64,000 nucleotides of DNA, from the NCBI GenBank assembly GCA_017631875.1, contig JAGBSL010000006.1, forward strand, positions 1 through 64,000, given 5' to 3'. This DNA is from Bacteroidales bacterium (GTDB lineage Bacteria > Bacteroidota > Bacteroidia > Bacteroidales > UBA932). The translations under genes and the position numbers were made by a program. The notes beneath the pieces were generated by a model, which saw only the letters and a list, made by a program, of their open reading frames with translations, ran no database searches and had not been told where the DNA came from. Position 1 is the first letter of the stretch. Every line of letters starts with the position of its first letter. This document shows positions 34,613 to 42,769 of this stretch, one piece after another.

Positions 34613-37600
34613 TACATTTTCTTTTTAATCAGTTTCATAAGGGCAGCCATATTTATCGAGTCATCTCCCGATAGAAGCTGTTCAATTTGCTGCTCCAGCC
34701 TTTCGACTTCCGACATACTTTCCTTTGGAATAAGTACCTGCTTTACAAAAGCCTTTTCCTTATTCTGAGTAATATGCAATCTGATGACATTTTCATCTCC
34801 AAGCTTATGCATTTCAACATAGTCGTCAAGCTGGAAGAATCTATCCTGGATGGACATGAACAAGAAGTCCTTTTCGCTATCCTTGATGTTCTCAAGAGCC
34901 TTGCTTAAGATAGAATAACATACTGCTTCAATCCATGTTTTCCTGTCTGCATACTTACCTGTCAAGCGAGCGTGGAAGTTTTTCATATCAATCGGCATAA
35001 GTTCAGTCTTGACTGACTTATATCGATTCTCTATAATTGGCTTATAAACTGTATAGTCGTCTTCGTTAATCTTAAGAGTGCTGAGAATCTTCTTCTCAAT
35101 AGCTTTAACAAACTCGTCATAGCAACTTCTCAAGTCACGAATTGAGTTCTGGATAACCTCAACAAAACTCTCTATAGCCTCAGGATTCTGCTGAAGGATA
35201 ACTTCCTTGAAGCCTAATGCTTCCGGCAATACCTCGAAGAAAGTCTCTTCTGGATCAGTTGCTCTTGCTATCACATCACGGAACTTCTTGGCATTAGTGG
35301 AAATGTCCTTAGTAGTTCTTGCATATGTATTCAGCCTCTTGTAGAATGTCAAGAATGGACGAATTGTTTCAATGAATGATGTGCCAGTAAGGTCAGACTG
35401 CTTGAGGTTAATAGCCTCACGGTATTTATCAAAGAACACCTGCTTTACACCCTCTACATTGAATGCTTTTAGCGTAAAGCTGTTTGGGGTTCTCTGTATA
35501 AGTTCAAGAACCTCTCTGTTGATGAAAGGAATATATGTTCCATCAGAATAAAGAGCAAAGTCATCCTTCTTGATGATGAGGAATGTTGGTAACCAGCAGT
35601 CAATAAATCCTCGCTTGAGACCGAGTGGAGCAGATGCGAGCAGCTTCGCTAAATCGCCAAGCTTTCTTTGTTTATTCTGTGCTGACTTGAGAAAATCCAT
35701 ACAGATATTCCACAAGGTCATAAATGACTCATCCTTTGGAGCACCCAAAGAGAATATTCCGTTGTCTTCAGAATGAATACCAGTATTCTTTACCATTGTC
35801 AGGTAAATAGATTTTTCTGGTGGGAACTTATCAGATGGGAATCCTATATTCTCTTCATCCTTATGCTCTAGCAATGACAACAAATAATTTTGTCTTGCAA
35901 CAGACATTGTTGAACTAGGCTTTGGCTTATTGATAAGCTCATTCTTAAATACAGGAGTTCCGTAATAGATCGTATCAGATATAATCGAAAGCAACTTCGT
36001 TAACGCGCTGCTGCCAATAATGTTGTCCAATACAGAACCATTGAAAATCCACTCCACATTTTCCGAATAGAGGCTGTCCAATACAACTCTGTTCAGGACA
36101 GACTTCTCATAAGATATCAGGTTGTCAATCTCTTTATGAGCAACCTTATCATTTTCGTCGCCTATATAGAAATTCTTAACCCAAATAAGCTTATCAATTT
36201 CAAAAATCTGGTCAATGATTTCGTTAGCATTCTTGAAAAGACAGTAAGCAATCGGCAAGTTTGTCAATGCCATGCAATTCTCCTTGGTGTTCTCAAAATC
36301 ATCCTTCCTTGGGAAGACCAGGTTTATATTTCCATCATAGTCTCCTTTGGCAACTTTATCAATAGGAGCACTTGTAATCAAGTATTCAAAGTACCTAGGA
36401 GTACCTGTCTTATAATAGTGAGCATTCGCTACAGATACCTTAAAATCAAATGACTGTCTTAGTTTGTCAATGAAATCATCGCTTCTCTTGCATTCAATAG
36501 CCGCATTATACAAGCCCATTTCAATATCCACGTCTGTTCCCTCGAAGAGGATATACTTAGACTTATACTTTGCATAACGGATAATCTTTGCCATCTCCAG
36601 CTTCTTGAGTATTGGCAAAGCATTCTCTATGTTCATTGTCTGCTGGGCGTACCAGCCGATGAACTTATTATCGATGATAGCTGCTGATGAGGCGAATATA
36701 TTAAGAAGACCGATAGTCTTGACTATCTTGATTGCAGGTTCAATTTCCTCCAATGGCAGGTTCAGTCCTTCTGTCCTTTCAATTGCAATCTTAATAGCAG
36801 ACCAGTTAGCAGAGTCTGCATTTGCCTCGTTTAAGTACGAATGGAAGTTATAAACGATATAGTCATGAACCTTTGCAAGATTATAAAGAGATCTAGGACC
36901 TGGAGCAAATTGCGCTATTGAATCCTCGCCGGTTGCCTCCAAGAACGTAAAAAGAGTTCTTTCATTTTGACCATATCGCTGATTGGCAAGTGTAAGTAGA
37001 TAGGCAGCAAAAATATCCATAGGATATAGAGACTCACACACTTCAGGATTGAGCCCTTCAGCGACAAATTTGGATTCAACGGCAAGCTTATACATCTTCC
37101 GTGCAGCCTCGCTATCATGTACCATCCTCCTTTCTGAAATGCGGATAGCAGTAAGGTTAAGAAGCTGTTCAATAGGCTCCTTGAATACAATATCATTAAT
37201 TCTTCCCTTAACCTTATTCCACTCCTGCTTCTGTTCTTCCTTCAATCCTTTAGCGTACGCATTGAATCCCTGATGCAGAGTAGTTAAGAGGAGGATATTT
37301 TTGTCGGTATCATTTACATATTCGCAGAACTTCTGCAAGAAATACATTTCCTTTTCAGGATTATTCTTGGCTGCATGTTCCAAAACCTTTCCGAACTCAT
37401 CAATTACTATCACCAGGAATTTACCTTCCTTCATGGAGTTCTTGTAAAGTGTATCAAGAGCGGTAAATACATTCTTGTCTCCACCAAGTGACTTCTTTGG
37501 AAGATGACTTGATATCAGGTCAATGAGAGGAGTATAGTCGCCAACAATATTGACGAAGTTGAACTTCTCATAGCCGTTGAACTGTCCAATATTCTTTATT

Positions 37601-37821
37601 AGCACATTCTCTCCTGTCACCTTGTTTGACAAACAATTCTGCAAAGCCAATAAGAAACTAGACTTTCCTGTTCCATATGATCCAATCAAGCAGAATGAAT
37701 GAATACCGGTGTTGAATGCATCCACGATCTTTCCAATTGACTGTTTTGCATTCGCTGTAACGACATAATTCAAGACTTTGTCGCTATCCCTTTCAATATT
37801 TATTGATGTAGAAAATTTCAT
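34612..37821 (-). CDS. large P-loop ATPase of the DUF4007 operon (BrxC/PglY-like layout)
   Basis: 1069 residues from MKFSTSINIERD; the longer upstream frame would overlap the DUF4007 gene and is rejected. Walker A is GSYGTGKSS (47-55), Walker B VIVIDEFGKVLEHA (~130), with a sensor-like LLTTLHQGF. A long helical C-terminal region follows. The general plan, a large ATPase with GSYG-type P-loop and IDEFGK Walker B, recalls BREX BrxC/PglY ATPases, but sequence identity cannot be judged here. It starts 4 nt after the DUF4007 gene. Probably the motor or assembly platform of the system. Confidence 0.75.
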   Translation of the reverse strand: MKFSTSINIERDSDKVLNYVVTANAKQSIGKIVDAFNTGIHSFCLIGSYGTGKSSFLLALQNCLSNKVTGENVLIKNIGQFNGYEKFNFVNIVGDYTPLIDLISSHLPKKSLGGDKNVFTALDTLYKNSMKEGKFLVIVIDEFGKVLEHAAKNNPEKEMYFLQKFCEYVNDTDKNILLLTTLHQGFNAYAKGLKEEQKQEWNKVKGRINDIVFKEPIEQLLNLTAIRISERRMVHDSEAARKMYKLAVESKFVAEGLNPEVCESLYPMDIFAAYLLTLANQRYGQNERTLFTFLEATGEDSIAQFAPGPRSLYNLAKVHDYIVYNFHSYLNEANADSANWSAIKIAIERTEGLNLPLEEIEPAIKIVKTIGLLNIFASSAAIIDNKFIGWYAQQTMNIENALPILKKLEMAKIIRYAKYKSKYILFEGTDVDIEMGLYNAAIECKRSDDFIDKLRQSFDFKVSVANAHYYKTGTPRYFEYLITSAPIDKVAKGDYDGNINLVFPRKDDFENTKENCMALTNLPIAYCLFKNANEIIDQIFEIDKLIWVKNFYIGDENDKVAHKEIDNLISYEKSVLNRVVLDSLYSENVEWIFNGSVLDNIIGSSALTKLLSIISDTIYYGTPVFKNELINKPKPSSTMSVARQNYLLSLLEHKDEENIGFPSDKFPPEKSIYLTMVKNTGIHSEDNGIFSLGAPKDESFMTLWNICMDFLKSAQNKQRKLGDLAKLLASAPLGLKRGFIDCWLPTFLIIKKDDFALYSDGTYIPFINREVLELIQRTPNSFTLKAFNVEGVKQVFFDKYREAINLKQSDLTGTSFIETIRPFLTFYKRLNTYARTTKDISTNAKKFRDVIARATDPEETFFEVLPEALGFKEVILQQNPEAIESFVEVIQNSIRDLRSCYDEFVKAIEKKILSTLKINEDDYTVYKPIIENRYKSVKTELMPIDMKNFHARLTGKYADRKTWIEAVCYSILSKALENIKDSEKDFLFMSIQDRFFQLDDYVEMHKLGDENVIRLHITQNKEKAFVKQVLIPKESMSEVERLEQQIEQLLSGDDSINMAALMKLIKKKM

Positions 37822-37825
37822 CTCC

Positions 37826-38665
37826 CTAAATCTGATTGTAATACATAGATAGCACCTCGATCTTATCAATATCATCATTGATAACGAACAACTGCTCACC
37901 AGCAGCATTGTCAAATGTTATCTTATTATTTATAGCTGTTAAGCCAGAGAAAATCTCATACATGTCTCCCTGACTCAAACAGAAAACCAATGACAGTTCT
38001 AGAAGTCTGTCATATTCCACAACCTTTGCATCTGGGACAATGCTTCGTACAGCATACAAGAAAACCAGAGGATTGAGTTCAGCCTTTGTTACATAATTGA
38101 ATTCATACAAATCCTTCTCAACTTTTTTGATAAGATTCAAATCAATGAGAACAGAAGAGAAGTCGTCAAATGTATAGTTATCAGGAATAACATACATTTT
38201 CAGTAAGGTAGATATGTCTTTGCTGATAGTATTCTCGTTATAGATAGTTTTCTCGAAGGCCTTATCAGCAAATTGCCTCTTTATGAAATTGAAGATATTA
38301 GTTTTAGAAAACTCCTTACGTTCTTTATGGAAGTATACAAATACCTGCCGATATAGTGTCGCATAATATGTATGGACAAGTTGGAAATGAAGTAGCCACA
38401 AGGTATTGGGGTCCTCAAGAAACGGATCATAGCCATTATCGTCAAAAAGCAGATCACCAAAGCGTGTCGTATTATTTTCTTCGTCAATGATTCCAAATGA
38501 CTTCAGCCAAAACTTGATTGAGGCAACCATATTCTTACCGACTCCCAAGTCAACTACAGCCGTTTCATCATTGAATGACTTGCCTGACCTGACGAAATCA
38601 TAACCTTTCTTCAGCCACATATTCTTGCACTGAAAGGTTTCGTGCCCTGAGAATGTATATTTCAT
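37826..38665 (-). CDS. DUF4007 family protein, first gene of the seven-gene operon
   Basis: 279 residues from MKYTFSGHETF. The N-terminus (FSGHETFQCKNMWLKKGYDF) and the following VDLGVGKNMVASIKFWLKSFG match the DUF4007 pattern I know, a family usually found beside defence-type PAPS reductase and ATPase genes; its activity is unknown. The helical VGKNMV..IKFWL part looks winged-helix-like, so DNA recognition is possible. It opens a minus-strand operon of seven genes with gaps of at most 19 nt. A ~290-nt leader with competing hairpins and an operator-like palindrome precedes it. Confidence 0.8.
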   Translation of the reverse strand: MKYTFSGHETFQCKNMWLKKGYDFVRSGKSFNDETAVVDLGVGKNMVASIKFWLKSFGIIDEENNTTRFGDLLFDDNGYDPFLEDPNTLWLLHFQLVHTYYATLYRQVFVYFHKERKEFSKTNIFNFIKRQFADKAFEKTIYNENTISKDISTLLKMYVIPDNYTFDDFSSVLIDLNLIKKVEKDLYEFNYVTKAELNPLVFLYAVRSIVPDAKVVEYDRLLELSLVFCLSQGDMYEIFSGLTAINNKITFDNAAGEQLFVINDDIDKIEVLSMYYNQI

Positions 38666-38730
38666 CGATAGTACTCCTATCAATATCTCCGGCTCTCGAT
38701 ATTATGCATTCAGGTTCATCTACAAAGAAA

Positions 38731-38820
38731 GTGTGAGCCAGATTAGTCTTACTCTCATACTGGGCTCTGGACATGGCCTGTGCAATGAATAAGAATAATA
38801 CAGCTCACACAGGCTATGTC
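38731..38820 (-). promoter_or_regulatory. competing hairpins in the leader of the DUF4007 operon
   Basis: GTGTGAGC (38731-38738) can pair with GCTCACAC (38803-38810). GACATGGCCTGTG (38770-38782) can pair with CACAGGCTATGTC (38808-38820) with one mismatch. The partner arms overlap at 38808-38810, so the two structures are at least partly exclusive in the minus-strand leader RNA. This could be a conformational switch or remnants of repeats. No gene is seen in 38666-39002. Confidence 0.4.
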
Positions 38821-38939
38821 GAAGGTCAAAACCTCTGAATAACCAATGCAAGCGTACAACTCATATTCCTATTGCACTTGAATTGTCCAGATTCAGTATG
38901 AAGGAATAAAAGCTAAACGCTTTCCGTAAAAATATGTCT

Positions 38940-38967
38940 GTTATCTTCCGATAACTTGACAAATATA
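38940..38967 (-). promoter_or_regulatory. putative promoter and operator of the DUF4007 operon
   Basis: Minus-strand TATATTTG (38967-38960) fits the -7 box. GTTATCTTCCGATAAC (38940-38955) is a 6-bp inverted repeat with a 4-nt centre lying over the expected start site near 38953, a suitable position for a repressor. Confidence 0.45.
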
Positions 38968-38984
38968 CACATTATTTTGATTGA

Positions 38985-39003
38985 ATATATCAATTTGATA
39001 TAT
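38985..39003. promoter_or_regulatory. 19-bp perfect AT-rich palindrome
   Basis: ATATATCAA-T-TTGATATAT, a perfect palindrome lying upstream of the predicted DUF4007-operon promoter and touching the stop codon of the 39003-39494 gene. Possible regulator-binding site. Confidence 0.45.
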
Positions 39004-39494
39004 CACCGGAATATAAACATCAGTATAAAGTAATTAGCCACCACTGCAATAAACACAAGAATAAACATAGCAAATACGAGTTTATGCTTAGACTCGGTGT
39101 TTTCTGCGTTCTCTTTAATTGCAATCATCATATCTTCCGATGCTTTGTTTTGTTTGGTCTGATCTTTCTTGATGATTTCTAATGCTGACTTGACGTGCCT
39201 GACATCTGAAACAATGTCATTCAGCACATTCTTCTGATCGGTCAGTCCAATACACGCCTCAATGGACTTGATCAAAGCGCCATAGATACAGGTGTCGCGG
39301 GAGTATTCGCGGGAATGTCCTGGATTCAGGATTGGATCTGCTATTTCCATTGGTTCTTTCAACTGTTCTTCAATCTTCCGTAATCTTGTTGAGATCGTTC
39401 CGACTTCCTTTGCGAGATCGTCGATAGTGGAAAGATGTTCATATATGCCTTCGAGGGCTTGGAGTTCTGTGAGTGAGTTATTTTGCTTTGCCAT
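39003..39494 (-). CDS. mobilization-block protein with coiled coil and C-terminal membrane anchor
   Basis: 163 residues. Residues ~1-130 are coiled-coil-like and charged (LAKEVGTISTRLRKIEEQLKE). The last ~25 residues are a single hydrophobic helix (LVFAMFILVFIAVVANYFILMF), giving a tail-anchored topology. It lies 36 nt downstream of the relaxase gene and is co-transcribed with it. Similar small membrane proteins follow relaxase genes in Bacteroides mobilizable elements; they may tether the relaxosome, but the role is inferred from position only. Confidence 0.6.
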   Translation of the reverse strand: MAKQNNSLTELQALEGIYEHLSTIDDLAKEVGTISTRLRKIEEQLKEPMEIADPILNPGHSREYSRDTCIYGALIKSIEACIGLTDQKNVLNDIVSDVRHVKSALEIIKKDQTKQNKASEDMMIAIKENAENTESKHKLVFAMFILVFIAVVANYFILMFIFR

Positions 39495-39530
39495 AATTGT
39501 CTGGGATTTATATGTTTATAATCTTATAAT

Positions 39531-40451
39531 TTATAGCCTTGGACCTCGTTTCTTATTTGGTGCAAGGTCTTGTTCCTCGGATTTCTTTTCCTGGCCGGAG
39601 GCTATGAGATCGATGGCGAGGTCAGCTGCGAGCATTGAGAGGTCGGTGGTCAGGGAGTTGTCCTGGTCGTTTGAACTGGATTCATTGACTGAAGGATCTT
39701 GGACCTTGTCACCAGCATCTATGTTCACACCACCAGTGAGAGCTTTGTCGATCTTGAAGAAGCTGAGACTTCTGTCTAAGGAGGAGCCTTTGAAGGTCGT
39801 GCCGTCCCGGGTGAAGGAGATGCCTTGGGGGATGTGCGTGCCACTTCTGAACTTGATTTGTGCATTGATGCCATAAGCCTTCAAGTTGTTGGAGAAGTCT
39901 TTCCAACTGTGGGAATCCTTCAGGGCGGACTTGACATCATTTGCCATTCCGTACTTGATCCGTTCATTGGGGCGGAGTCGCTCTATCCTTGTCTGGGATT
40001 TGCCTTCGGCGAAGGTCAGACCGTATTTCTGCTTCAGTTCCTTGCAGACTCGCACATTCCGCTTCAGCCACTTGCTGTCGGAAATGCGTTTGCCATTGTT
40101 GTCCACGCGGTTGAAGATGAGGTGACAGTGGGGATTGGGAGTATTGTGGTGGCGGACAATGACATATTGAGTGTCATTGATTCCCATCTTTTCCATATAC
40201 TCCTTTGCTACCTGTACCATAAACTCATTGGTCAGGCGTGGCTTGTCCTCTGGCTTGAAACTGATGGCTATGTGGCCGACGGGTTTGCTGACCCTTGGGT
40301 TCAGTTGGGATTGGATTTCGAAGCACTTGGCGGCGATCTTCGGATCGTCTGGGATGATGCCGTCGTGGGCAATCACTTCTGCCTGGTCTTTGCCGTAGGC
40401 GTATGCTGTGCAGCCTCCGAATGAGGCGCCGGTTACTATTTTTGCTATCAT
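39531..40451 (-). CDS. MOBP-type relaxase (mobilization nuclease)
   Basis: 306 residues. It begins MIAKIVTGASFGGCTAYAYG, as Bacteroides relaxases of the PF03432 family do, with candidate Tyr nucleophiles at 17 and 19. The metal-binding histidine motif is HHNTPNPHCH (residues 101-110). It nicks oriT and stays covalently bound to the strand for transfer by a helper conjugation system. MobC is encoded 67 nt upstream, on the same strand. The C-terminal ~60 residues are acidic and low-complexity. Length is at the short end for the family but all motifs are present. Confidence 0.88.
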   Translation of the reverse strand: MIAKIVTGASFGGCTAYAYGKDQAEVIAHDGIIPDDPKIAAKCFEIQSQLNPRVSKPVGHIAISFKPEDKPRLTNEFMVQVAKEYMEKMGINDTQYVIVRHHNTPNPHCHLIFNRVDNNGKRISDSKWLKRNVRVCKELKQKYGLTFAEGKSQTRIERLRPNERIKYGMANDVKSALKDSHSWKDFSNNLKAYGINAQIKFRSGTHIPQGISFTRDGTTFKGSSLDRSLSFFKIDKALTGGVNIDAGDKVQDPSVNESSSNDQDNSLTTDLSMLAADLAIDLIASGQEKKSEEQDLAPNKKRGPRL

Positions 40452-40488
40452 TGCTTGCTGGTTTTACTAATTAAACTATGTGCGAGGG

Positions 40489-40512
40489 ATGCCCGATCGA
40501 GTCGGGCACCCG
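40489..40512. repeat. dispersed palindrome (GATGCCCGATCGAG type)
   Basis: TGCCCGA-TCGAG-TCGGGCA hairpin just downstream of mobC. A related copy lies upstream of mobC at 40980-41006, so mobC is bracketed by them. Confidence 0.6.
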
Positions 40513-40518
40513 AGTGGA

Positions 40519-40887
40519 TCATTTTTGTCTTTTCATCTCTTTGTGGAGGTGAGTGATGAGGTTCAGGACTTGGGGAAGGAGGTCGAACAGGGCATCAACG
40601 GTCGATTGGAGGCCTTGTGCGTGGGCAAGTCTCGTGAGTTGGTTCAGGTTGTTGCACAGACCCGACAGATCGCGGAAGACGGCGTTATGTTCCTGGATGA
40701 AGTTCTGCACGACCTCGGCATTGACGGATGCCTCCCGGACATATTCGGTCAATGTGCGGAATCCCGCCGTCCTCGCCCTGTGACGGACGATGTCATATTG
40801 CAGAGCGCTGTATCTTACGGTCACGGCCCGGCTCTTCTTCTGCACCCTGCTCGCTCTCGGGCGACCGCCTTTGTTCTTTTGTTCCAT
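40519..40887 (-). CDS. mobC: MobC-type relaxosome accessory protein
   Basis: 122 residues. A basic N-terminus (GGRPRASRVQKKSRAVTVRY) leads into a ribbon-helix-helix-like segment with SALQYDIVRHRARTAGFRTLTEYVREA, then helices ending HLHKEMKRQK. This fits plasmid mobilization relaxosome protein MobC, which binds near oriT and helps the relaxase melt and nick DNA. It is immediately upstream of the relaxase gene, and the probable oriT lies upstream of it. Confidence 0.85.
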   Translation of the reverse strand: MEQKNKGGRPRASRVQKKSRAVTVRYSALQYDIVRHRARTAGFRTLTEYVREASVNAEVVQNFIQEHNAVFRDLSGLCNNLNQLTRLAHAQGLQSTVDALFDLLPQVLNLITHLHKEMKRQK

Positions 40888-40905
40888 TGTTCTTTTCTTT
40901 GTTAG

Positions 40906-41006
40906 AGATTCCTCGACTCGCTATGCTCGCTCGACAATCGACGTAGTCGCTTGAGCAAAAGCGAAAGAATGACAGGTGGGGATGCCTGATCGAGCCGGGC
41001 ATGACG
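40906..41006. repeat. composite of dispersed palindromes upstream of mobC
   Basis: AGATTCCTCGACTCGC...AGAATGACAGG (about 40907-40976) followed by GATGCCTGATCGAGCCGGGC ATGACGG (40980-41006). Both follow the 'AGATT...AATGACA' and 'GATGCC...GGCATGACGG' designs of Bacteroidales interspersed palindromes. Confidence 0.6.
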
Positions 41007-41138
41007 GCTTTATATCTTTGCCACCGGCAAAGCGAGGCGACCTACGGGAGGTTTTCAGCATCTGAAAACACAACCTCGCTAACCTCACTTTCGTTCGGTA
41101 TGGGTCAGTCCTTTTGAAAGGCTCATAGGCTCAAAAAA
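41007..41138. other. candidate oriT region
   Basis: The non-coding stretch upstream of mobC holds the perfect inverted repeat TTTTCAGCATCTGAAAA (about 41053-41069) and the tandem AACCTCGCT/AACCTCACT motif. In Bacteroides mobilizable elements the oriT commonly lies beside mobC with such an inverted repeat. The nick site cannot be placed from sequence alone. Confidence 0.4.
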
Positions 41139-41789
41139 TCACAACTGTTTCCTGTAACTCTGATTTGAGAATGTGATGAAGTCGAATGTCTCATCCATAC
41201 GGTCCTTCATTCGGATCCCGTAGCGTTCCAACAGTTCCTTATCGGTGAGATTAGATGTTATGATCGTCGTGCGCTGGAAGCGGTAACGGTCGTATAAAAG
41301 ATTCTGAATCGGAGTATGTTTCACGCCATAAATCATACACACTTCGGGCTCACAGCCGAGATCGTCGATCATCAGGATTTCACTTTTGACAGCATCCCGA
41401 TAATGTCCTTCGCTCTCATCCTTCCGGAAGTATTGGCAAAGATCGATTGCGGTCGCAGAGAAGAGTTTCGGATGCCAATATCCGACTTCCCGGAACAGAC
41501 GCATAAGGCTATTCAGAAGTATGGTCTTTCCTGCTCCGACATTGCCATAAAGCATCAGCCCTTTCCTTGGACTCTCGCATATCCACTTTGCCACCTGGGC
41601 GATTTTCGTACGGGTGTTATCATCCTCAACAAACTGACGTCCTCGTTTTCTTATTTCATCGGCATATATGAGCATCAACGCCTGTTCGACCTCCGAAGTG
41701 GCAGATTTCCCCAGCACTTCACCGACCTTATAGCGTATTTCTTCCTTCGAAGGTGTCTGGAGCTTCGAGATCAATTGATGAATTTCCAT
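41139..41789 (-). CDS. DnaC/IstB-like AAA+ ATPase
   Basis: 216 residues. Walker A is GNVGAGKT, Walker B EILMIDDLG, and the arginine-finger region RMDETFDFITF resembles DnaC helicase loaders and IstB. These genes are common in Bacteroides integrative elements next to an HTH replication protein and are thought to load helicase for element replication after excision. Its start overlaps the upstream HTH gene by 62 nt; a later internal ATG (MLIYADEIRK) would avoid the overlap but lose helical N-terminal residues. Confidence 0.82.
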   Translation of the reverse strand: MEIHQLISKLQTPSKEEIRYKVGEVLGKSATSEVEQALMLIYADEIRKRGRQFVEDDNTRTKIAQVAKWICESPRKGLMLYGNVGAGKTILLNSLMRLFREVGYWHPKLFSATAIDLCQYFRKDESEGHYRDAVKSEILMIDDLGCEPEVCMIYGVKHTPIQNLLYDRYRFQRTTIITSNLTDKELLERYGIRMKDRMDETFDFITFSNQSYRKQL

Positions 41790-42231
41790 TTCTATATGAT
41801 TTTATATATCTATCTACAATATTTATCCGTGGTCTGATTTCCTGACTACTACCGTTACGATTATTTGACCTGTCTTTGACGAGAACTTGACCAGTCGTAT
41901 TATTTGACAGGTCTGATTTCCTTACCGGTCGGCCTTTGGAATCCATTTCGACTCCGATGACTCTGAAATGCCCGGTCTTTCGAGATGACTTTGATGGCAG
42001 TCGTTCGAGCAGACCAGCCTTGACCAATGTATCTATTGATGATATGATCGTCTGCCGGCTCAGCCCGGTGAGAGTTGCAATCGTTTTTATGGAAATTTCT
42101 GCTGCATTACCGGAGTAGGCACACCTGCCGTATATCACAGCAAACACTTCCTTCACGGCTCCTTTCAAACGAAATTCCGTCCAGAATGACTGGTACACCA
42201 TATAAAACGGGTTGGGGTTATTCGGTTTCAT
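41728..42231 (-). CDS. helix-turn-helix replication/regulatory protein
   Basis: 167 residues. A winged HTH lies around residues 45-90 (ISIKTIATLTGLSRQTIISSIDTLVKAGLLER), and a low-complexity polar tail follows. The NPFYMVYQSFWTEFRLKGAVKEVFAVIYGRC N-terminal region resembles the DnaD/RepA-like HTH proteins that precede DnaC-like genes in mobile elements. The ATG overlaps the stop of the HTH-17 gene upstream by 4 nt, so the three genes form an operon. Role in element replication inferred from order. Confidence 0.72.
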   Translation of the reverse strand: MKPNNPNPFYMVYQSFWTEFRLKGAVKEVFAVIYGRCAYSGNAAEISIKTIATLTGLSRQTIISSIDTLVKAGLLERLPSKSSRKTGHFRVIGVEMDSKGRPVRKSDLSNNTTGQVLVKDRSNNRNGSSQEIRPRINIVDRYIKSYRNGNSSIDLEAPDTFEGRNTL

Positions 42232-42527
42232 CGTTCAAGGATTTTAAGGATGTCAGAATGACGGTAGCGCCTTTTGCTGCCGATGGATATAGGGATGAGA
42301 TAGCCGCATTTTTCCCATCGCCACAATGTTGTCGGAGACACCTCCAGCATTTCCATCACCTTCTCACGCGTGAGGTAGGTTTCGGATTTTGATGCCTCCA
42401 GCGAATGCTCCAATTCCCGTTTGGTCTCTTCGATCAGCCCCCTGTTCGCCTCAACCAGATCCGAAAGCCTGACAGCAATCGTCAAGTCCGGACATCTCTT
42501 TGCCAATTCAATAAGATCGTAATTCAT
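42228..42527 (-). CDS. excisionase-like HTH protein (HTH_17)
   Basis: 99 residues from MNYDLIELAKRC. The C-terminal half has a MerR/excisionase-type winged helix: YLTREKVMEMLEVSPTTLWRWEKCGYLIPISIGSKRRYRHSDILKIL. In Bacteroides elements such proteins act as Xis-like factors or regulators of excision. It begins the HTH-17 / HTH / DnaC-like operon. An upstream start at 42581 exists but is less likely. Confidence 0.78.
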   Translation of the reverse strand: MNYDLIELAKRCPDLTIAVRLSDLVEANRGLIEETKRELEHSLEASKSETYLTREKVMEMLEVSPTTLWRWEKCGYLIPISIGSKRRYRHSDILKILER

Positions 42528-42769
42528 AACTTTTGATTTTATGTTATTCTCTCGCCTCATGCACACTGCTGATATGCACATTTACGCCTACTGCCACACC
42601 TGCAATACCGTCAGCATTCAGTTCGCTTGCATGGCATTGCAAAGGTTGGGAGTTTATTCCGATGGATTACAAAAGCGGAGTACAACAACGAAACAAGGCA
42701 CTGAATTTCAGCGCCTTGCATAAGATTTCACGGAGTCTCGTTCCGGATTATCTGCGGATGATTTCAGGA

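Noticed and set aside
37822..37914. N-terminal extension of the large ATPase
   Set aside because: It would overlap the DUF4007 coding region by ~90 nt; MKFSTSINIERD at 37821 starts 4 nt after the DUF4007 stop.
28299..38665. Calling this a complete Dnd or BREX system
   Set aside because: DndA, DndB, DndE, PglZ, BrxL and a PglX-type methyltransferase were looked for among neighbours and not found; only DndC-, DndD- and BrxC-like parts are visible.
41139..42527. Prophage replication module
   Set aside because: DnaC/HTH genes also occur in phages, but relaxase and MobC next to them and the absence of capsid or tail genes point to a mobilizable element.
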